Below are positions 25,256 through 34,933 of a stretch of 64,000 bases of DNA, piece after piece (position 1 is the first letter of the stretch; each line of letters opens with the position of its first letter). The translations under genes and the position numbers were made by a program. Source of the stretch: Aestuariivirga litoralis. GTDB lineage: Bacteria > Pseudomonadota > Alphaproteobacteria > Rhizobiales > Aestuariivirgaceae. The notes under the pieces are model-generated. The model was given only the letters and a program-made list of their open reading frames with translations. It was not told where the DNA came from and did not search any database. The DNA lies in NCBI RefSeq assembly GCF_015714715.1, contig NZ_WAHS01000001.1, forward strand, positions 1-64,000, in the 5' to 3' direction.

Positions 25256-26125
25256 ATGGCCAACAAAGACATCGACGACGTATCTGGCGTTGAAACAACC
25301 GGCCATGAATGGGACGGCATCAAGGAACTGAACAACCCGCTGCCACGCTGGTGGATCAACACCTTCTACATCACAATCGTGTTCGCCATTGGCTACTGCG
25401 TTCTCTATCCAGCATGGCCAGGCCTGACCACCAACACCAAAGGCTGGTGGAACTGGTCCGCGCGCCAAGACGTGGCGGCTGAGATGAGCGCTGTCGATGC
25501 AGGCCGCGCCGGCATCGAGCAGAAAATTGCCGCTTCCGATATCAAGACCATCCTGGGCGATCCCCAAATGAAAGTGTTTGCCGTGGCCGCGGGTGCCTCG
25601 GCCTTCAAGGCGCATTGCAGTCAGTGCCACGGTTCAGGCGCGCAAGGCAATGTGGGCTATCCCAATCTGAATGACGACGACTGGCTGTGGGGCGGCACGC
25701 CTGAACAGATTGTGGCGACGATTTCACATGGTGTGCGCTCGCCGCTGGATGCCGATACGCATGTCTCGCAAATGCCTGCCTTCGGCAAGGATGGCGTCTT
25801 GACGGCTGAGCAAATCAGCGAAGTGACAAATTACGTGCTGCAACTCGCACAGCTTGATCACAATGCCGACAAGGCAAAGCCTGGCGAACAGGTGTTCAAG
25901 GACAATTGCGCTTCCTGCCACGGGGATGCCGGGCAAGGAAACCCGGATATGGGCGCGCCAAAACTCGCCGACAAGATCTGGCTTTACAAGGGTGCAACAG
26001 ACGCGATTATCGCGCAGGTGACCAATCCGCGCCACGGCGTGATGCCGGCTTGGTTGCCGCAGCTTGGCGAGGCGAAAGTCAAGGAGCTGGCAGCCTATGT
26101 CATCTCTCTTGGAGGTGCGAAGTAG
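25256..26125 (+). CDS. ccoP: Cytochrome cbb3 oxidase subunit III, di-haem
   Basis: A 289-residue di-haem cytochrome c. The N-terminal conserved EWDGIKELNNPLPRWW precedes one membrane segment (FYITIVFAIGYCVLYPAWP). Two haem motifs follow, CSQCHGSG near residue 120 and CASCHGDAGQG near 220, with axial-Met regions SQMPAFGKDG and GVMPAW. CcoP accepts electrons from soluble cytochromes for CcoO/CcoN. It is followed directly by ccoG; a GGAGGT just before its stop serves that gene. Confidence 0.97.
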   Translation: MANKDIDDVSGVETTGHEWDGIKELNNPLPRWWINTFYITIVFAIGYCVLYPAWPGLTTNTKGWWNWSARQDVAAEMSAVDAGRAGIEQKIAASDIKTILGDPQMKVFAVAAGASAFKAHCSQCHGSGAQGNVGYPNLNDDDWLWGGTPEQIVATISHGVRSPLDADTHVSQMPAFGKDGVLTAEQISEVTNYVLQLAQLDHNADKAKPGEQVFKDNCASCHGDAGQGNPDMGAPKLADKIWLYKGATDAIIAQVTNPRHGVMPAWLPQLGEAKVKELAAYVISLGGAK

Positions 26126-27688
26126 GTGTCACTGACGCCCGATATCGAGCAGGCGGATGTGCAGGCCGTCAATGCCGGGGCAAAGGCGAAAGTTGCCTCG
26201 CAGCTCTATGCCGCGCGCGTCAAAGTTTTCCCCAAGGATGTGCAGGGCGCGTTCCGCCGCCTGAAGTGGATCATAATGGCGGTGACGCTGGGAATCTACT
26301 ACATCACGCCCTGGCTGCGGTGGCACCGGGGTGCGGGCGCGCCTGATCAGGCGGTGCTTCTCGATATGGTGCACCGCCGCTTCTATTTCTTCTTCATCGA
26401 AATCTGGCCGCAGGAATTCTACTTTGTCGCAGGCCTTCTTGTTATGGCGGGCGTGGGCCTCTTTCTGGTGACCTCCGTTGTCGGCCGCGCCTGGTGTGGT
26501 TATGCTTGCCCGCAGACCGTCTGGACGGATCTGTTCATAGCGGTTGAGCGTCTTATTGAGGGTGACCGCAATGCCCGCATCAAGCTCGACAAGGCGCCCT
26601 ATGGCCTGCGCAAAATTTTCTTGCGCGTGGGCAAACATCTCATTTGGCTGCTGATCGCGATGGTGACGGGTGGTGCCTGGATTTTCTATTTTGCCGATGC
26701 GCCGAGCCTCGCCAAGCAGCTCTTCACGGGTCAGGCCGCTTATGTAGCCTATGCCACTGTCGCCACGCTCACCGCCACAACCTATATCCTCGGCGGTCTG
26801 ATGCGCGAGCAGGTCTGCATCTACATGTGCCCTTGGCCGCGCATCCAAGCGGCTATGCTTGATGAAGATTCATTGGTTGTCACCTATAATGACTGGCGCG
26901 GCGAACCACGCAGCCGGGGTGTGAAAAAGGCCAGAGCGGAAGGTATTTCCGCGGGTGATTGTGTTGATTGCAATGCCTGCGTTGCAGTGTGTCCTGTGGG
27001 GATCGACATCCGCCATGGCCAGCAGATGGAGTGCATCACCTGCGCACTCTGCATTGATGCCTGCGACGACATCATGGGTAAACTGATGCGGCCCCACGGG
27101 CTTATCTCCTATTCCACCTTGCGTGACTACAATCACAACATGGCACTGGCAGCCCCCTCGGGCAGGGCCGTGTCGCCGGACCTCGTCCGCAAGCCGGGAG
27201 GCGGCTTCGTGGAGGGGGTCCGGCATTTCAATTGGCGCGTCGTCTTCCGCTTGCGCACGCTAATCTATGTCGGCCTGTGGTCGCTGGTGGGACTTGGACT
27301 GGTGGCCGCGCTCCTAACGCGCGATCGTTTGCGCATCAATGTGCTGCATGACCGCAATCCGATTGCGGTAAACCTCACCAGTGGCGCAGTGCGGAATGGC
27401 TATACCGTGAAGCTCCTCAACATGCAGCCTGAAGCGCGCACCGTTACTGTGGCGATTGACGGATTGCCCGGCGCACAGCTTACGCTGGAGGGCACAGAAG
27501 GCGCAATTGGTCGCAGCGCGGAGGTCAAGCTGGAGCCTGACACGCTGGAGACCCTGCATCTCTTCGTTACAGTTTCGCCGCAGATGCTTCAAAGCGGAAA
27601 GACACCGTTTGAGATCAGGGCATCTGACTTCCGAATGGGTTCATCTGCCATCTATCAGGCCAGCTTTGAAACGGAGACGGCAAAATGA
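26126..27688 (+). CDS. ccoG: Cytochrome c oxidase accessory ferredoxin CcoG (FixG)
   Basis: A 520-residue membrane ferredoxin. About five membrane segments include the WCGYACPQTVWTDL motif, and a second Cys motif lies in MCPWPRIQAAM. Two [4Fe-4S] clusters are carried by CVDCNACVAVCPVGID and CITCALCIDACDDIM, then a C-terminal beta domain. CcoG reduces copper during maturation of cbb3 oxidase. The start is GTG 26126, immediately after the ccoP stop and 9 bases from GGAGGT. It overlaps ccoH by 4 bases. Confidence 0.95.
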   Translation: MSLTPDIEQADVQAVNAGAKAKVASQLYAARVKVFPKDVQGAFRRLKWIIMAVTLGIYYITPWLRWHRGAGAPDQAVLLDMVHRRFYFFFIEIWPQEFYFVAGLLVMAGVGLFLVTSVVGRAWCGYACPQTVWTDLFIAVERLIEGDRNARIKLDKAPYGLRKIFLRVGKHLIWLLIAMVTGGAWIFYFADAPSLAKQLFTGQAAYVAYATVATLTATTYILGGLMREQVCIYMCPWPRIQAAMLDEDSLVVTYNDWRGEPRSRGVKKARAEGISAGDCVDCNACVAVCPVGIDIRHGQQMECITCALCIDACDDIMGKLMRPHGLISYSTLRDYNHNMALAAPSGRAVSPDLVRKPGGGFVEGVRHFNWRVVFRLRTLIYVGLWSLVGLGLVAALLTRDRLRINVLHDRNPIAVNLTSGAVRNGYTVKLLNMQPEARTVTVAIDGLPGAQLTLEGTEGAIGRSAEVKLEPDTLETLHLFVTVSPQMLQSGKTPFEIRASDFRMGSSAIYQASFETETAK

Positions 27689-28173
27689 GCGACACTCTGC
27701 AGGTCAAGCGTAGTACATTCACCGGCTGGCACATGTTGGCCATCATGATCGCCTTCTTCGGCACGGTGATTGCCGTCAATGTTACGCTCGCGGTGATGGC
27801 GGCGCGTAGCAATACGGGGCTGGTGGTTGAAGACTCCTACAAGGCAGGCCTGACTTATGACCGCGACATGGCCAAAGCCAAGGCCGATGCTGCGATGGAT
27901 ATTCATCCCAAGCTGTTTTTTGCCGGCGGGATTTTGCGTGTGGTGCTGGTCAATTCCAATGGGGCGCCTGTTGATGTGAAAACATTGAATCTCACACTCG
28001 GTCATCCAGTGAGTGCTTCGACCGATGAAATCATGAGTTTTGCTGTCGAGAGCAAGGGCGTGTTCACGTCGCAAGCCAGGCTCACTGAAGGCGTGTGGGA
28101 AGGCGATCTCATCGCAATATTGCCCACAGGCGGAACGTGGAAACGCTCGATCAAGCTGGTGGTGAAGCCATGA
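27685..28173 (+). CDS. ccoH: FixH/CcoH cbb3 oxidase assembly protein
   Basis: A 162-residue FixH protein. A short cytoplasmic N-terminus is followed by one membrane segment (MLAIMIAFFGTVIAVNVTLAV), the family motif LVVEDSYKAGLTYDRDMAKA, and a periplasmic beta domain. It assists cbb3 maturation together with CcoG, CcoI and CcoS. ATGA overlaps join it to ccoG and ccoI, so the assembly genes form one translational chain. Confidence 0.92.
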   Translation: MSDTLQVKRSTFTGWHMLAIMIAFFGTVIAVNVTLAVMAARSNTGLVVEDSYKAGLTYDRDMAKAKADAAMDIHPKLFFAGGILRVVLVNSNGAPVDVKTLNLTLGHPVSASTDEIMSFAVESKGVFTSQARLTEGVWEGDLIAILPTGGTWKRSIKLVVKP

Positions 28174-30383
28174 GCTGTTGTGCTGGACCGCTGGCCAGTG
28201 CCACGACAATACGCGCGGAATCCTCTGCACGCATTGGGCTTCTGGAAGAACTGAATGCCGATGCACGTCACCTTGCCGGGGGTGGCACAAATTACCAGAT
28301 CGCCTTGCCTGCCATGCACTGCGGCAATTGCATCATCACCATTGAGCGTGGTCTGTCACCGATGTTTGGCATCGAGAAGGTACGCGCCAATCTTTCGCTG
28401 AAACAGGTTTCGGTCACACTCAAGCCCGGCAATGACAATCTGCAGCCGGTGCTAAGCAAACTGGAGACTTTGGGCTTTACACCGCAATCTCCCGGGGCTG
28501 CCGCGCGAGCGGGCAATGACGAAGTATTGAGCGGCCTGTTGCGGGCGGTCGCGGTGTCAGGTTTTGCAGCCGCAAATATCATGCTCCTCTCAGTTCCGGT
28601 CTGGTCGGGTGCGGCGGGGACCACCGAAGCGCTCTTTCATTACCTCTCGGCATTGATTGCCGTACCAACCGTGGCGTATGCCGGACGGCCTTTCTTCATT
28701 TCTGCATTGCAGGCCTTGCGTCATGGGCGCGTGAATATGGATGTGCCAATCTCACTTGGCGTCATTCTGGCCACGATGATGTCTTTTTATGAAAGTGTCA
28801 TTGGCGGGGGGCATGCCTATTTCGATGCGGCCGTCTCGCTTCTGTTCTTCTTGCTGATCGGGCGTGCCCTTGATCAGATGATGCGTTCGAAAGCCCGCGC
28901 CGCAGCCTCACGGCTGGCGGCACTCTCGGCCAAGGGCGGCATGGTTGTGGATGCGCAGGGTGATCTCACCTATCTGCCACTTGATGGGATCAAGCCCGGC
29001 ATGGTCTTGCGCGTGGCGGCCGGGGAGCGTTTCCCCGTTGATGGCACAGTGATCGAGGGAGCAACTGATATTGATCGCGCGCTGGTCACGGGAGAAAGCG
29101 CTCCGATTGCTGTCACAACAGGTGCGGCGGTGGAGGCGGGAACGCTCAACCTCACCGGCGCGGTCGATGTGGAAACCACCCGCTCTGCCGACCAATCCTT
29201 TCTGGCCGAGGTCACCCAGATGATGGCGGCTGCCGAACATGGCCGCAGCGCTTATATACAGCTCTCTGACCGCATGGCCCGCGCATATGCACCGGTGGTT
29301 CACATTCTTGCCGCCACGACCTTTGTCGGCTGGATGATCTGGACGCATGGTGGTTTCCACGAATCGCTGACCGCCGCTGTCTCTGTTTTGATCATCACGT
29401 GCCCCTGTGCGCTCGGCCTTGCCGTGCCTGTGGCACATGTGGTGAGTGCAGGGCGTCTCTTCGCGGCAGGCATATTCATGAAAGATGGCTCGGCGCTGGA
29501 GCGCATGGCCACCATTGATGAGATTGCCTATGACAAGACCGGCACCTTGACTACAGGCGAGCCTGTTATCAAGACGATGCACATTCCGCTGGGCGAACCT
29601 GTTGAAGTTGCCAGGGCGCTTGCGTCGCGCAGCGTTCACCCCGCCGCCAAGGCTTTGGCCAAGGCTTTAGCATCGTTCAACATGGCTCTGGTGAGTGATT
29701 TGCATGAAGTGCCGGGACATGGTGTCGAGGCCATCGCCAATGGCCGCAAGGCGCGGCTCGGCCGCATCAACTGGGTGGCAGAGATAGCGTCACGTACAAC
29801 AGGCGGTCATGAAACTGGTGTGGCTTTCGCACTGGAAGGCGGACCACTTTATTACTCGACACTTTCTGAATCGTTGCGTTCGGGCGCTACCCGTCTTCCC
29901 AAGCTGGACAGCTTCGTGATCTCGGGCGATGGCGCAGAGCAGGTTGAGGCCATTGCGCATGCGGTAGGCATTGCCGAAACCCATGCGGGCCTGAAGCCAG
30001 GCGACAAGCTGGCACTACTACAGCAGAAGGCAGCGGAAGGTCACCATGTCTTGATGGTAGGTGATGGCTTGAATGACGCGCCGGCCCTCGCAGCCGCCTA
30101 TGCTTCGATGGCGCCGTCGAGCGCCTCGGATGTTGGCCGCATGGCCGCAGATTTTGTATTCACTCGCGATGACCTGTCAGCGATAGGCTTTACTTATAAA
30201 GTGGCGTTGAAGACTGCCAGAATCGTGAAGCAGAATTTCGGCCTGGCGATCGTTTACAACATATTTGCGGTTCCACTGGCCATGTCCGGCCAGCTTAATC
30301 CGCTTATTGCAGCTGTGGCCATGTCCACGTCTTCGATTATTGTGGTCGCCAACAGCTTGCGGCTCCAACTGGTGAGATCATGA
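28170..30383 (+). CDS. ccoI: Cu-transporting P1B-type ATPase for cbb3 assembly
   Basis: A 737-residue heavy-metal P-type ATPase of the CcoI/FixI branch. An N-terminal Cys pair (MSCCAGP) and a heavy-metal-associated domain with MHCGNC precede the membrane region. The ion-binding CPCALGLAVPV lies in membrane helix 6, DKTGTLTTGEP holds the phosphorylated Asp, HP of VHPAAKAL is the P1B hallmark, and GDGLNDAPALAAA closes the hinge. It exports Cu(I) for insertion into CcoN. The open frame extends 25 codons upstream inside ccoH; ATG 28170, overlapping the ccoH stop, is the real start. Confidence 0.95.
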   Translation: MSCCAGPLASATTIRAESSARIGLLEELNADARHLAGGGTNYQIALPAMHCGNCIITIERGLSPMFGIEKVRANLSLKQVSVTLKPGNDNLQPVLSKLETLGFTPQSPGAAARAGNDEVLSGLLRAVAVSGFAAANIMLLSVPVWSGAAGTTEALFHYLSALIAVPTVAYAGRPFFISALQALRHGRVNMDVPISLGVILATMMSFYESVIGGGHAYFDAAVSLLFFLLIGRALDQMMRSKARAAASRLAALSAKGGMVVDAQGDLTYLPLDGIKPGMVLRVAAGERFPVDGTVIEGATDIDRALVTGESAPIAVTTGAAVEAGTLNLTGAVDVETTRSADQSFLAEVTQMMAAAEHGRSAYIQLSDRMARAYAPVVHILAATTFVGWMIWTHGGFHESLTAAVSVLIITCPCALGLAVPVAHVVSAGRLFAAGIFMKDGSALERMATIDEIAYDKTGTLTTGEPVIKTMHIPLGEPVEVARALASRSVHPAAKALAKALASFNMALVSDLHEVPGHGVEAIANGRKARLGRINWVAEIASRTTGGHETGVAFALEGGPLYYSTLSESLRSGATRLPKLDSFVISGDGAEQVEAIAHAVGIAETHAGLKPGDKLALLQQKAAEGHHVLMVGDGLNDAPALAAAYASMAPSSASDVGRMAADFVFTRDDLSAIGFTYKVALKTARIVKQNFGLAIVYNIFAVPLAMSGQLNPLIAAVAMSTSSIIVVANSLRLQLVRS

Positions 30384-30532
30384 ACGGACTGCTCTTTCTG
30401 ATCCCTGTTGCGTTGGGGCTTGGGCTGCTCGGTTTGGTGGCATTCCTGTGGAGTCTCACCAGTGGTCAATATGAAGATGTCGAAGGCGCTGCGCTGAGAA
30501 TCCTGGAAGACGAACCTCCGCTCAATGAATAG
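30380..30532 (+). CDS. ccoS: Cbb3 oxidase assembly protein CcoS (FixS)
   Basis: A 50-residue protein with one membrane segment (LLFLIPVALGLGLLGLVAFLW) followed by SLTSGQYEDVEGAALRIL, the conserved FixS C-terminal motif. Its ATG overlaps the ccoI stop by 4 bases. CcoS is needed for insertion of haem and copper into the oxidase. It is the last gene of the cco operon; no clear terminator is seen after it. Confidence 0.92.
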   Translation: MNGLLFLIPVALGLGLLGLVAFLWSLTSGQYEDVEGAALRILEDEPPLNE

Positions 30533-30987
30533 GTCCGTAAGGGATTTCTAGTTGGCTTACGAAACTCCCAAAGGCCAAAATCATTCCTCATCCCAATTAT
30601 CGAACCACTACAGCACACTGCTTTGCGATGGATCAGATTTTCGATCATTGGAAAGTCCACCATTCCTCCCACACCAAACCACCGGTTTCATAGGCCTCCC
30701 AAATACACGGGCGATTTTGGTCGCTTTCGGTAGAGCTGCGATCTCTGTTGAGGCAAAGAAACAGATCTGGGCCGAAAATCGCGTTTGTGGCGCGCGGAAT
30801 TTCTGGGAGCCTGAATTTTGGTCCACGCTGTGATGCAGCTGCAAGGCAACAATATCGTGCCAATGCGCAGAGGGCAGTTGGCTGAAGCATAGATTTTACG
30901 GTCACATTACGCACGTGCCGTGCTTTCAACATAGAGCCGTTACGCGCCCCGCTCCTAGTTAAAGGCCATCAGTCCAAGGAGGCGCTC
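30533..30987. other. Spacer between cco and kdp operons
   Basis: This stretch of 455 bases holds copy B of the dispersed repeat and then the presumed kdp promoter region (30840-30987). No FNR box is present, so the kdp operon is not obviously part of the low-oxygen regulon. No convincing KdpE site could be picked by eye. AGGAGG stands just before the first small gene at 30988. Confidence 0.5.
30627..30838 (+). repeat. Dispersed intergenic repeat, copy B
   Basis: The longest of three copies, about 212 bases. The first 117 bases align without gaps with copy C (38908-39024) at roughly three identical bases in four, starting with GATGGATCAGA and ending with GCTGCGATC/GTTGCGATC. The right half aligns with copy A, ending TTTTGGTCCACGCT. 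It contains no conserved open frame. Confidence 0.7.
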
Positions 30988-31071
30988 ATGTTGTTTCTTC
31001 TATTCTTAGTTGGTGGGTTGGCCGCTCTGGCGGTGTTTGCGTTTGCCGTGCAGGCGGCTGAACATTTGTGA
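30988..31071 (+). CDS. 27-residue membrane peptide preceding kdpF
   Basis: ATG at 30988 with an excellent ribosome site (AGGAGG) opens a 27-codon frame, MLFLLFLVGGLAALAVFAF then VQAAEHL. It is a single hydrophobic helix with a short charged end. It lies 9 bases before kdpF and looks like a separate small subunit or a duplicated KdpF-like peptide. Similar tiny frames occur before kdpF in some other bacteria; the function is unknown. Confidence 0.65.
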   Translation: MLFLLFLVGGLAALAVFAFAVQAAEHL

Positions 31072-31080
31072 GGTGCGGTC

Positions 31081-31170
31081 ATGACCTTTGAAGTCACAAC
31101 CGGCCTCATCCTGGCCGCTGCTCTGCTTATCTATCTTAGCGTGGCGCTGCTGCGCCCCGAGAAATTCTAA
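31081..31170 (+). CDS. kdpF: K+-transporting ATPase subunit KdpF
   Basis: A 29-residue membrane peptide, MTFEVTTGLILAAALL then IYLSVALLRPEKF. The closing L-x-x-P-E-x-F is the family signature. It stabilises the KdpABC complex. It lies 9 bases before kdpA. The gene is shorter than common gene-finder limits and easily missed. Confidence 0.9.
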   Translation: MTFEVTTGLILAAALLIYLSVALLRPEKF

Positions 31171-31179
31171 AGGCGCACC

Positions 31180-32868
31180 ATGGTTCAAGATTTCACTCAA
31201 GTTTTGATATTTGCGCTGCTGCTGGCGGTGATCTCCGTGCCGCTTGGCATCTACATGGCCAAGGTGGCCAATGGCGATTATCGCTTTCTCGATTTTCTCG
31301 AGCGCCCGACGCTCGCATTATCTGGCGTGCGCAATGAGCCACAGCGCTGGACGACTTATGCTTATGCGCTCATAGCGTTCAACGGCGTGGGCTTCCTGCT
31401 GCTCTATCTCATTCTATGTTTCCAGAACTACCTGCCGTTCAATCCACTGGACCTGCCTGGCCTGTCGCCAGATCTGGCGTTCAATACGGCGATTTCCTTC
31501 ATCACCAATACCAACTGGCAGTCTTATGGCGGCGAAAGCACCATGTCTTTCTCTAGTCAGATGGCCGGTCTGACCACGCAGAACTTTGTTTCGGCCTCAA
31601 GCGGCATGGCTGTAGCGCTTGCCGTGGCGCGCGGCTTTGCTGGGCGCCAGACAAACGATATCGGCAATTTCTGGGTCGATATGACCCGCATGATCATCTA
31701 CGTGCTGTTGCCGATCTGCATCGTTCTGACGCTTTTCTTCGTCTGGTCCGGTATCCCACAGACATTCACTGGTTCAGTCGATGCCACCACGCTCGAAGGT
31801 GCCAAGCAAACGATTGATCTTGGTCCGGTGGCTTCGCAGATCGCTATCAAGCAACTCGGCACCAATGGCGGCGGTTTCTTCAACGTTAATTCAGCTCATC
31901 CTTTCGAAAATCCAACGGCGCTGACCAACCTCATTTCAATGCTGGCCATTCTTGCCATCCCATCAGCCTTCTGCTTCACCTATGGCCGGATGATCGGTGA
32001 CAAGCGCCAGGGCCGCGCCATCGCTTTTGCCATGGCCATATTGATGGTGGTTTCTTTCTCTGCACTGTTCCTGTCCGAACATGCAGGCAATCCGGCATTG
32101 CACGGTTTGGTGAACCAGGTTCAGGGCAACATGGAAGGCAAGGAAGTGCGTTTCGGCGTGGTCAATTCCGCACTCTGGGCGTCGATCACCACCGCTGCCT
32201 CCAATGGCTCGGTCAATGCCATGCATGATAGCTTGACTCCTATCGCCGGCATGATCGCCATGATCAACATCCAGCTGGGCGAAGTGATCTATGGCGGTGC
32301 CGGCGTGGGCCTGACAGGCATGCTGCTGAATGTCATCCTTACCGTTTTCATCGCTGGACTGATGGTGGGCCGCACGCCGGAATATCTCGGCAAGAAGATC
32401 GAGGCGCGCGAAGTAAAGTTGGCGGCTCTGACGCTGCTGGTCATGCCGGTTGGCGTGCTGGTGCTCTCCGCGCTAGCCATCGCCACTGGCCAAGGCCAGT
32501 CTGCCATCGCCAACCAGGGCCCCCATGGCCTGTCCGAGCTGCTCTATGCCTATACATCGGCCACCGGCAATAATGGCTCGGCTTTTGCTGGATTGAGCGC
32601 CAACGTACCCTTTCACAATACGTTCCTGGGCTTGGCTATGGTGCTTGGCCGCTATGGCTATATCATTCCGATCCTCGCCATTGCCGGTTCGCTCGCAGCC
32701 AAGAAGACCACGCCTGCTTCAGCGGGCACCTTCCCAACCCATGGTCCTATCTTTGTCGTCTTGCTCATCGCCACCATCCTGATCGTCGGTGCGCTCACCT
32801 TCTTGCCCGTTCTCGCCCTTGGTCCCATCGCCGAGCATGTGTCGCTCAGCCAAGGGCAGCTATTCTGA
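31180..32868 (+). CDS. kdpA: K+-transporting ATPase subunit A
   Basis: A 562-residue K+-translocating subunit with about ten membrane helices and four selectivity-filter-like loops: FNTAISFITNTNWQSYGGE, LGTNGGGFFNVNSAHPFENP, TAASNGSVNAM and TGNNGSAF. KdpA is related to Trk/Ktr channels and receives K+ for the P-type pump KdpB. The N-terminus FALLLAVISVPLGIYMAKV is typical. It is in operon with kdpB 9 bases downstream. Confidence 0.97.
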   Translation: MVQDFTQVLIFALLLAVISVPLGIYMAKVANGDYRFLDFLERPTLALSGVRNEPQRWTTYAYALIAFNGVGFLLLYLILCFQNYLPFNPLDLPGLSPDLAFNTAISFITNTNWQSYGGESTMSFSSQMAGLTTQNFVSASSGMAVALAVARGFAGRQTNDIGNFWVDMTRMIIYVLLPICIVLTLFFVWSGIPQTFTGSVDATTLEGAKQTIDLGPVASQIAIKQLGTNGGGFFNVNSAHPFENPTALTNLISMLAILAIPSAFCFTYGRMIGDKRQGRAIAFAMAILMVVSFSALFLSEHAGNPALHGLVNQVQGNMEGKEVRFGVVNSALWASITTAASNGSVNAMHDSLTPIAGMIAMINIQLGEVIYGGAGVGLTGMLLNVILTVFIAGLMVGRTPEYLGKKIEAREVKLAALTLLVMPVGVLVLSALAIATGQGQSAIANQGPHGLSELLYAYTSATGNNGSAFAGLSANVPFHNTFLGLAMVLGRYGYIIPILAIAGSLAAKKTTPASAGTFPTHGPIFVVLLIATILIVGALTFLPVLALGPIAEHVSLSQGQLF

Positions 32869-32877
32869 GGTTTCATC

Positions 32878-34923
32878 ATGACCAAAACTGCCCCAAATGA
32901 AATTGGCCTCTTTGCCCCGGACATCATCCGGCCAGCAATTGGTCAGTCCTTCCTGAAGCTAAATCCAAGAACGCTGGCGCGAAATCCCGTGATCTTCGTC
33001 ACCGGTGTCATCTCGCTCTACGCCACCATTATGGTGGCGCGCGAAGCTTTCACCGGCGGCGCGCATGTGATGATCGGTGCTCAAATTGCGATATGGCTGT
33101 GGTTCACGGTGCTCTTCGCCAATTTCGCCGAGGCGATTGCCGAAGGCCGGGGCAAGGCCCGCGCCGATGCGTTCCGTTCAACCAAGTCGGACGTGATGGC
33201 AAAGGTCCTGCCCACCGAAGATAACCCGGACGTCTTTTCCCTGCGCTCCGCCGATGAATTGGAGCCCGGCGAGATCATCTATGTTGCGGTTGGCGAAATC
33301 ATTCCCACAGATGGTGAAGTGATCAGGGGTGTTGCTTCGGTGGATGAAAGCGCCATCACCGGTGAAAGCGCTCCCGTGATCCGCGAGTCCGGTGGGGACC
33401 GTTCCTCCGTAACGGGAGGCACACGCATTGCTTCTGACTGGCTGATCATCCGCGTCACCGCCAAGCCGGGTGAGACCTTCCTCGACCGCATGATCGCTTT
33501 GGTCGAAGGTGCCAAGCGCCAGAAGACCCCGAACGAAATCGCCCTCAACATCCTGCTGGCAGGCCTTTCGCTGGTGTTCCTGTTCGTGGTGGTCACGCTG
33601 CCCTTCTTTGCGTCATGGTCGGGCACCGATGTGCCGGTGATCTATCTGGCTGCGCTGTTCATCACGCTGATCCCTACAACTATCGGCGGGCTTCTCTCCG
33701 CCATCGGCATTGCTGGCATGGACCGTCTGGTGAAGGCCAATGTCATCGCCAAATCCGGCCGCGCGGTTGAAGCTGCCGGTGACATCGATGTGCTGCTGCT
33801 GGACAAGACCGGCACCATCACTTTCGGTAACCGCATGGCCGATGAATTTGCGCCTTTGCCGGGGGTGGATGAACGCAAGCTCGCCGAATCTGCCTTCCTC
33901 GCTTCGTTGGCCGATGAAACACCGGAGGGAAAATCCATCGTCGATCTGGCGCAGAAGAAGTTCGGCTTCAAGCAAAGCCAGTTGGCCAAGGGAGCGACTT
34001 TCATTCCCTTCACCGCACAAACCCGCATGTCTGGCGTCGATATTGGCAAGGGCCATATCATCCGCAAGGGCGCGTCCGATGCAATCCAGGCGCATTGTGG
34101 TGGCCTGCAGATCGCGGCCCTCGACGCCATCGTGAAGCGCATCGCGTCTTCCGGCGGCACGCCGCTGGTGGTGGCCGAGAATGGCAAGCCGCTGGGCGTC
34201 ATTCACCTGAAGGACATTGTGAAGCCCGCCATCCGTGAACGCTTTGCCGAACTGCGCAAGATGGGCATCCGCACGGTGATGATCACTGGAGACAATCCGC
34301 TCACCGCTGCCGCTATCTCGGCCGAAGCTGGTGTCGATGACTTCCTTGCCGAAGCCACACCGGAAAAGAAGCTGGAACTGATCCGCAAGGAACAGGCCGA
34401 AGGCAAATTGGTTGCGATGTGCGGTGACGGTTCCAATGACGCACCAGCACTCGCCCAAGCCGATGTGGGTGTGGCGATGAATTCAGGCACGCCAGCTGCC
34501 AAGGAGGCAGGCAATCTGATCGATCTAGACAGCGACCCGACCAAGCTCATCGAAATCGTGATGGTAGGAAAACAGATGCTGATGTCGCGTGGTGCGCTCA
34601 CTACCTTCTCGATCGCCAATGACGTCGCCAAGTATTTTGCCATACTGCCAGCGTTGTTTGTGACCGCCTATCCGGGCCTTGCCGTGCTCGATATCATGCG
34701 CCTCGGTACGCCGCAAAGTGCCATCCTGTCGGCTATCATCTTCAACGCACTGATCATCGTGGCGCTGATCCCGATTGCGCTGAAGGGCGTGAAATATGTG
34801 CCGGCGCCGGCGGTGGTTCTGTTGAAGCGCAACTTGCTGATCTACGGACTAGGCGGCCTGATTGCGCCCTTCATCGGCATCAAGCTCATAGATCTTGTTG
34901 TTGATTTTCTGCATCTTGCGTAA
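32878..34923 (+). CDS. kdpB: K+-transporting P-type ATPase subunit B
   Basis: A 681-residue P-type ATPase. Motifs in order: the actuator loop ITGESAPV, membrane helix 4 with [20 protein letters not shown], the phosphorylation site [13 protein letters not shown], the nucleotide-binding region with KGASDAI, and the hinge [21 protein letters not shown]. It drives ATP-dependent high-affinity K+ uptake through KdpA. The length is normal and no residues appear missing. It lies 10 bases before kdpC. Confidence 0.97.
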   Translation: MTKTAPNEIGLFAPDIIRPAIGQSFLKLNPRTLARNPVIFVTGVISLYATIMVAREAFTGGAHVMIGAQIAIWLWFTVLFANFAEAIAEGRGKARADAFRSTKSDVMAKVLPTEDNPDVFSLRSADELEPGEIIYVAVGEIIPTDGEVIRGVASVDESAITGESAPVIRESGGDRSSVTGGTRIASDWLIIRVTAKPGETFLDRMIALVEGAKRQKTPNEIALNILLAGLSLVFLFVVVTLPFFASWSGTDVPVIYLAALFITLIPTTIGGLLSAIGIAGMDRLVKANVIAKSGRAVEAAGDIDVLLLDKTGTITFGNRMADEFAPLPGVDERKLAESAFLASLADETPEGKSIVDLAQKKFGFKQSQLAKGATFIPFTAQTRMSGVDIGKGHIIRKGASDAIQAHCGGLQIAALDAIVKRIASSGGTPLVVAENGKPLGVIHLKDIVKPAIRERFAELRKMGIRTVMITGDNPLTAAAISAEAGVDDFLAEATPEKKLELIRKEQAEGKLVAMCGDGSNDAPALAQADVGVAMNSGTPAAKEAGNLIDLDSDPTKLIEIVMVGKQMLMSRGALTTFSIANDVAKYFAILPALFVTAYPGLAVLDIMRLGTPQSAILSAIIFNALIIVALIPIALKGVKYVPAPAVVLLKRNLLIYGLGGLIAPFIGIKLIDLVVDFLHLA

Positions 34924-34933
34924 GGATTAAATC

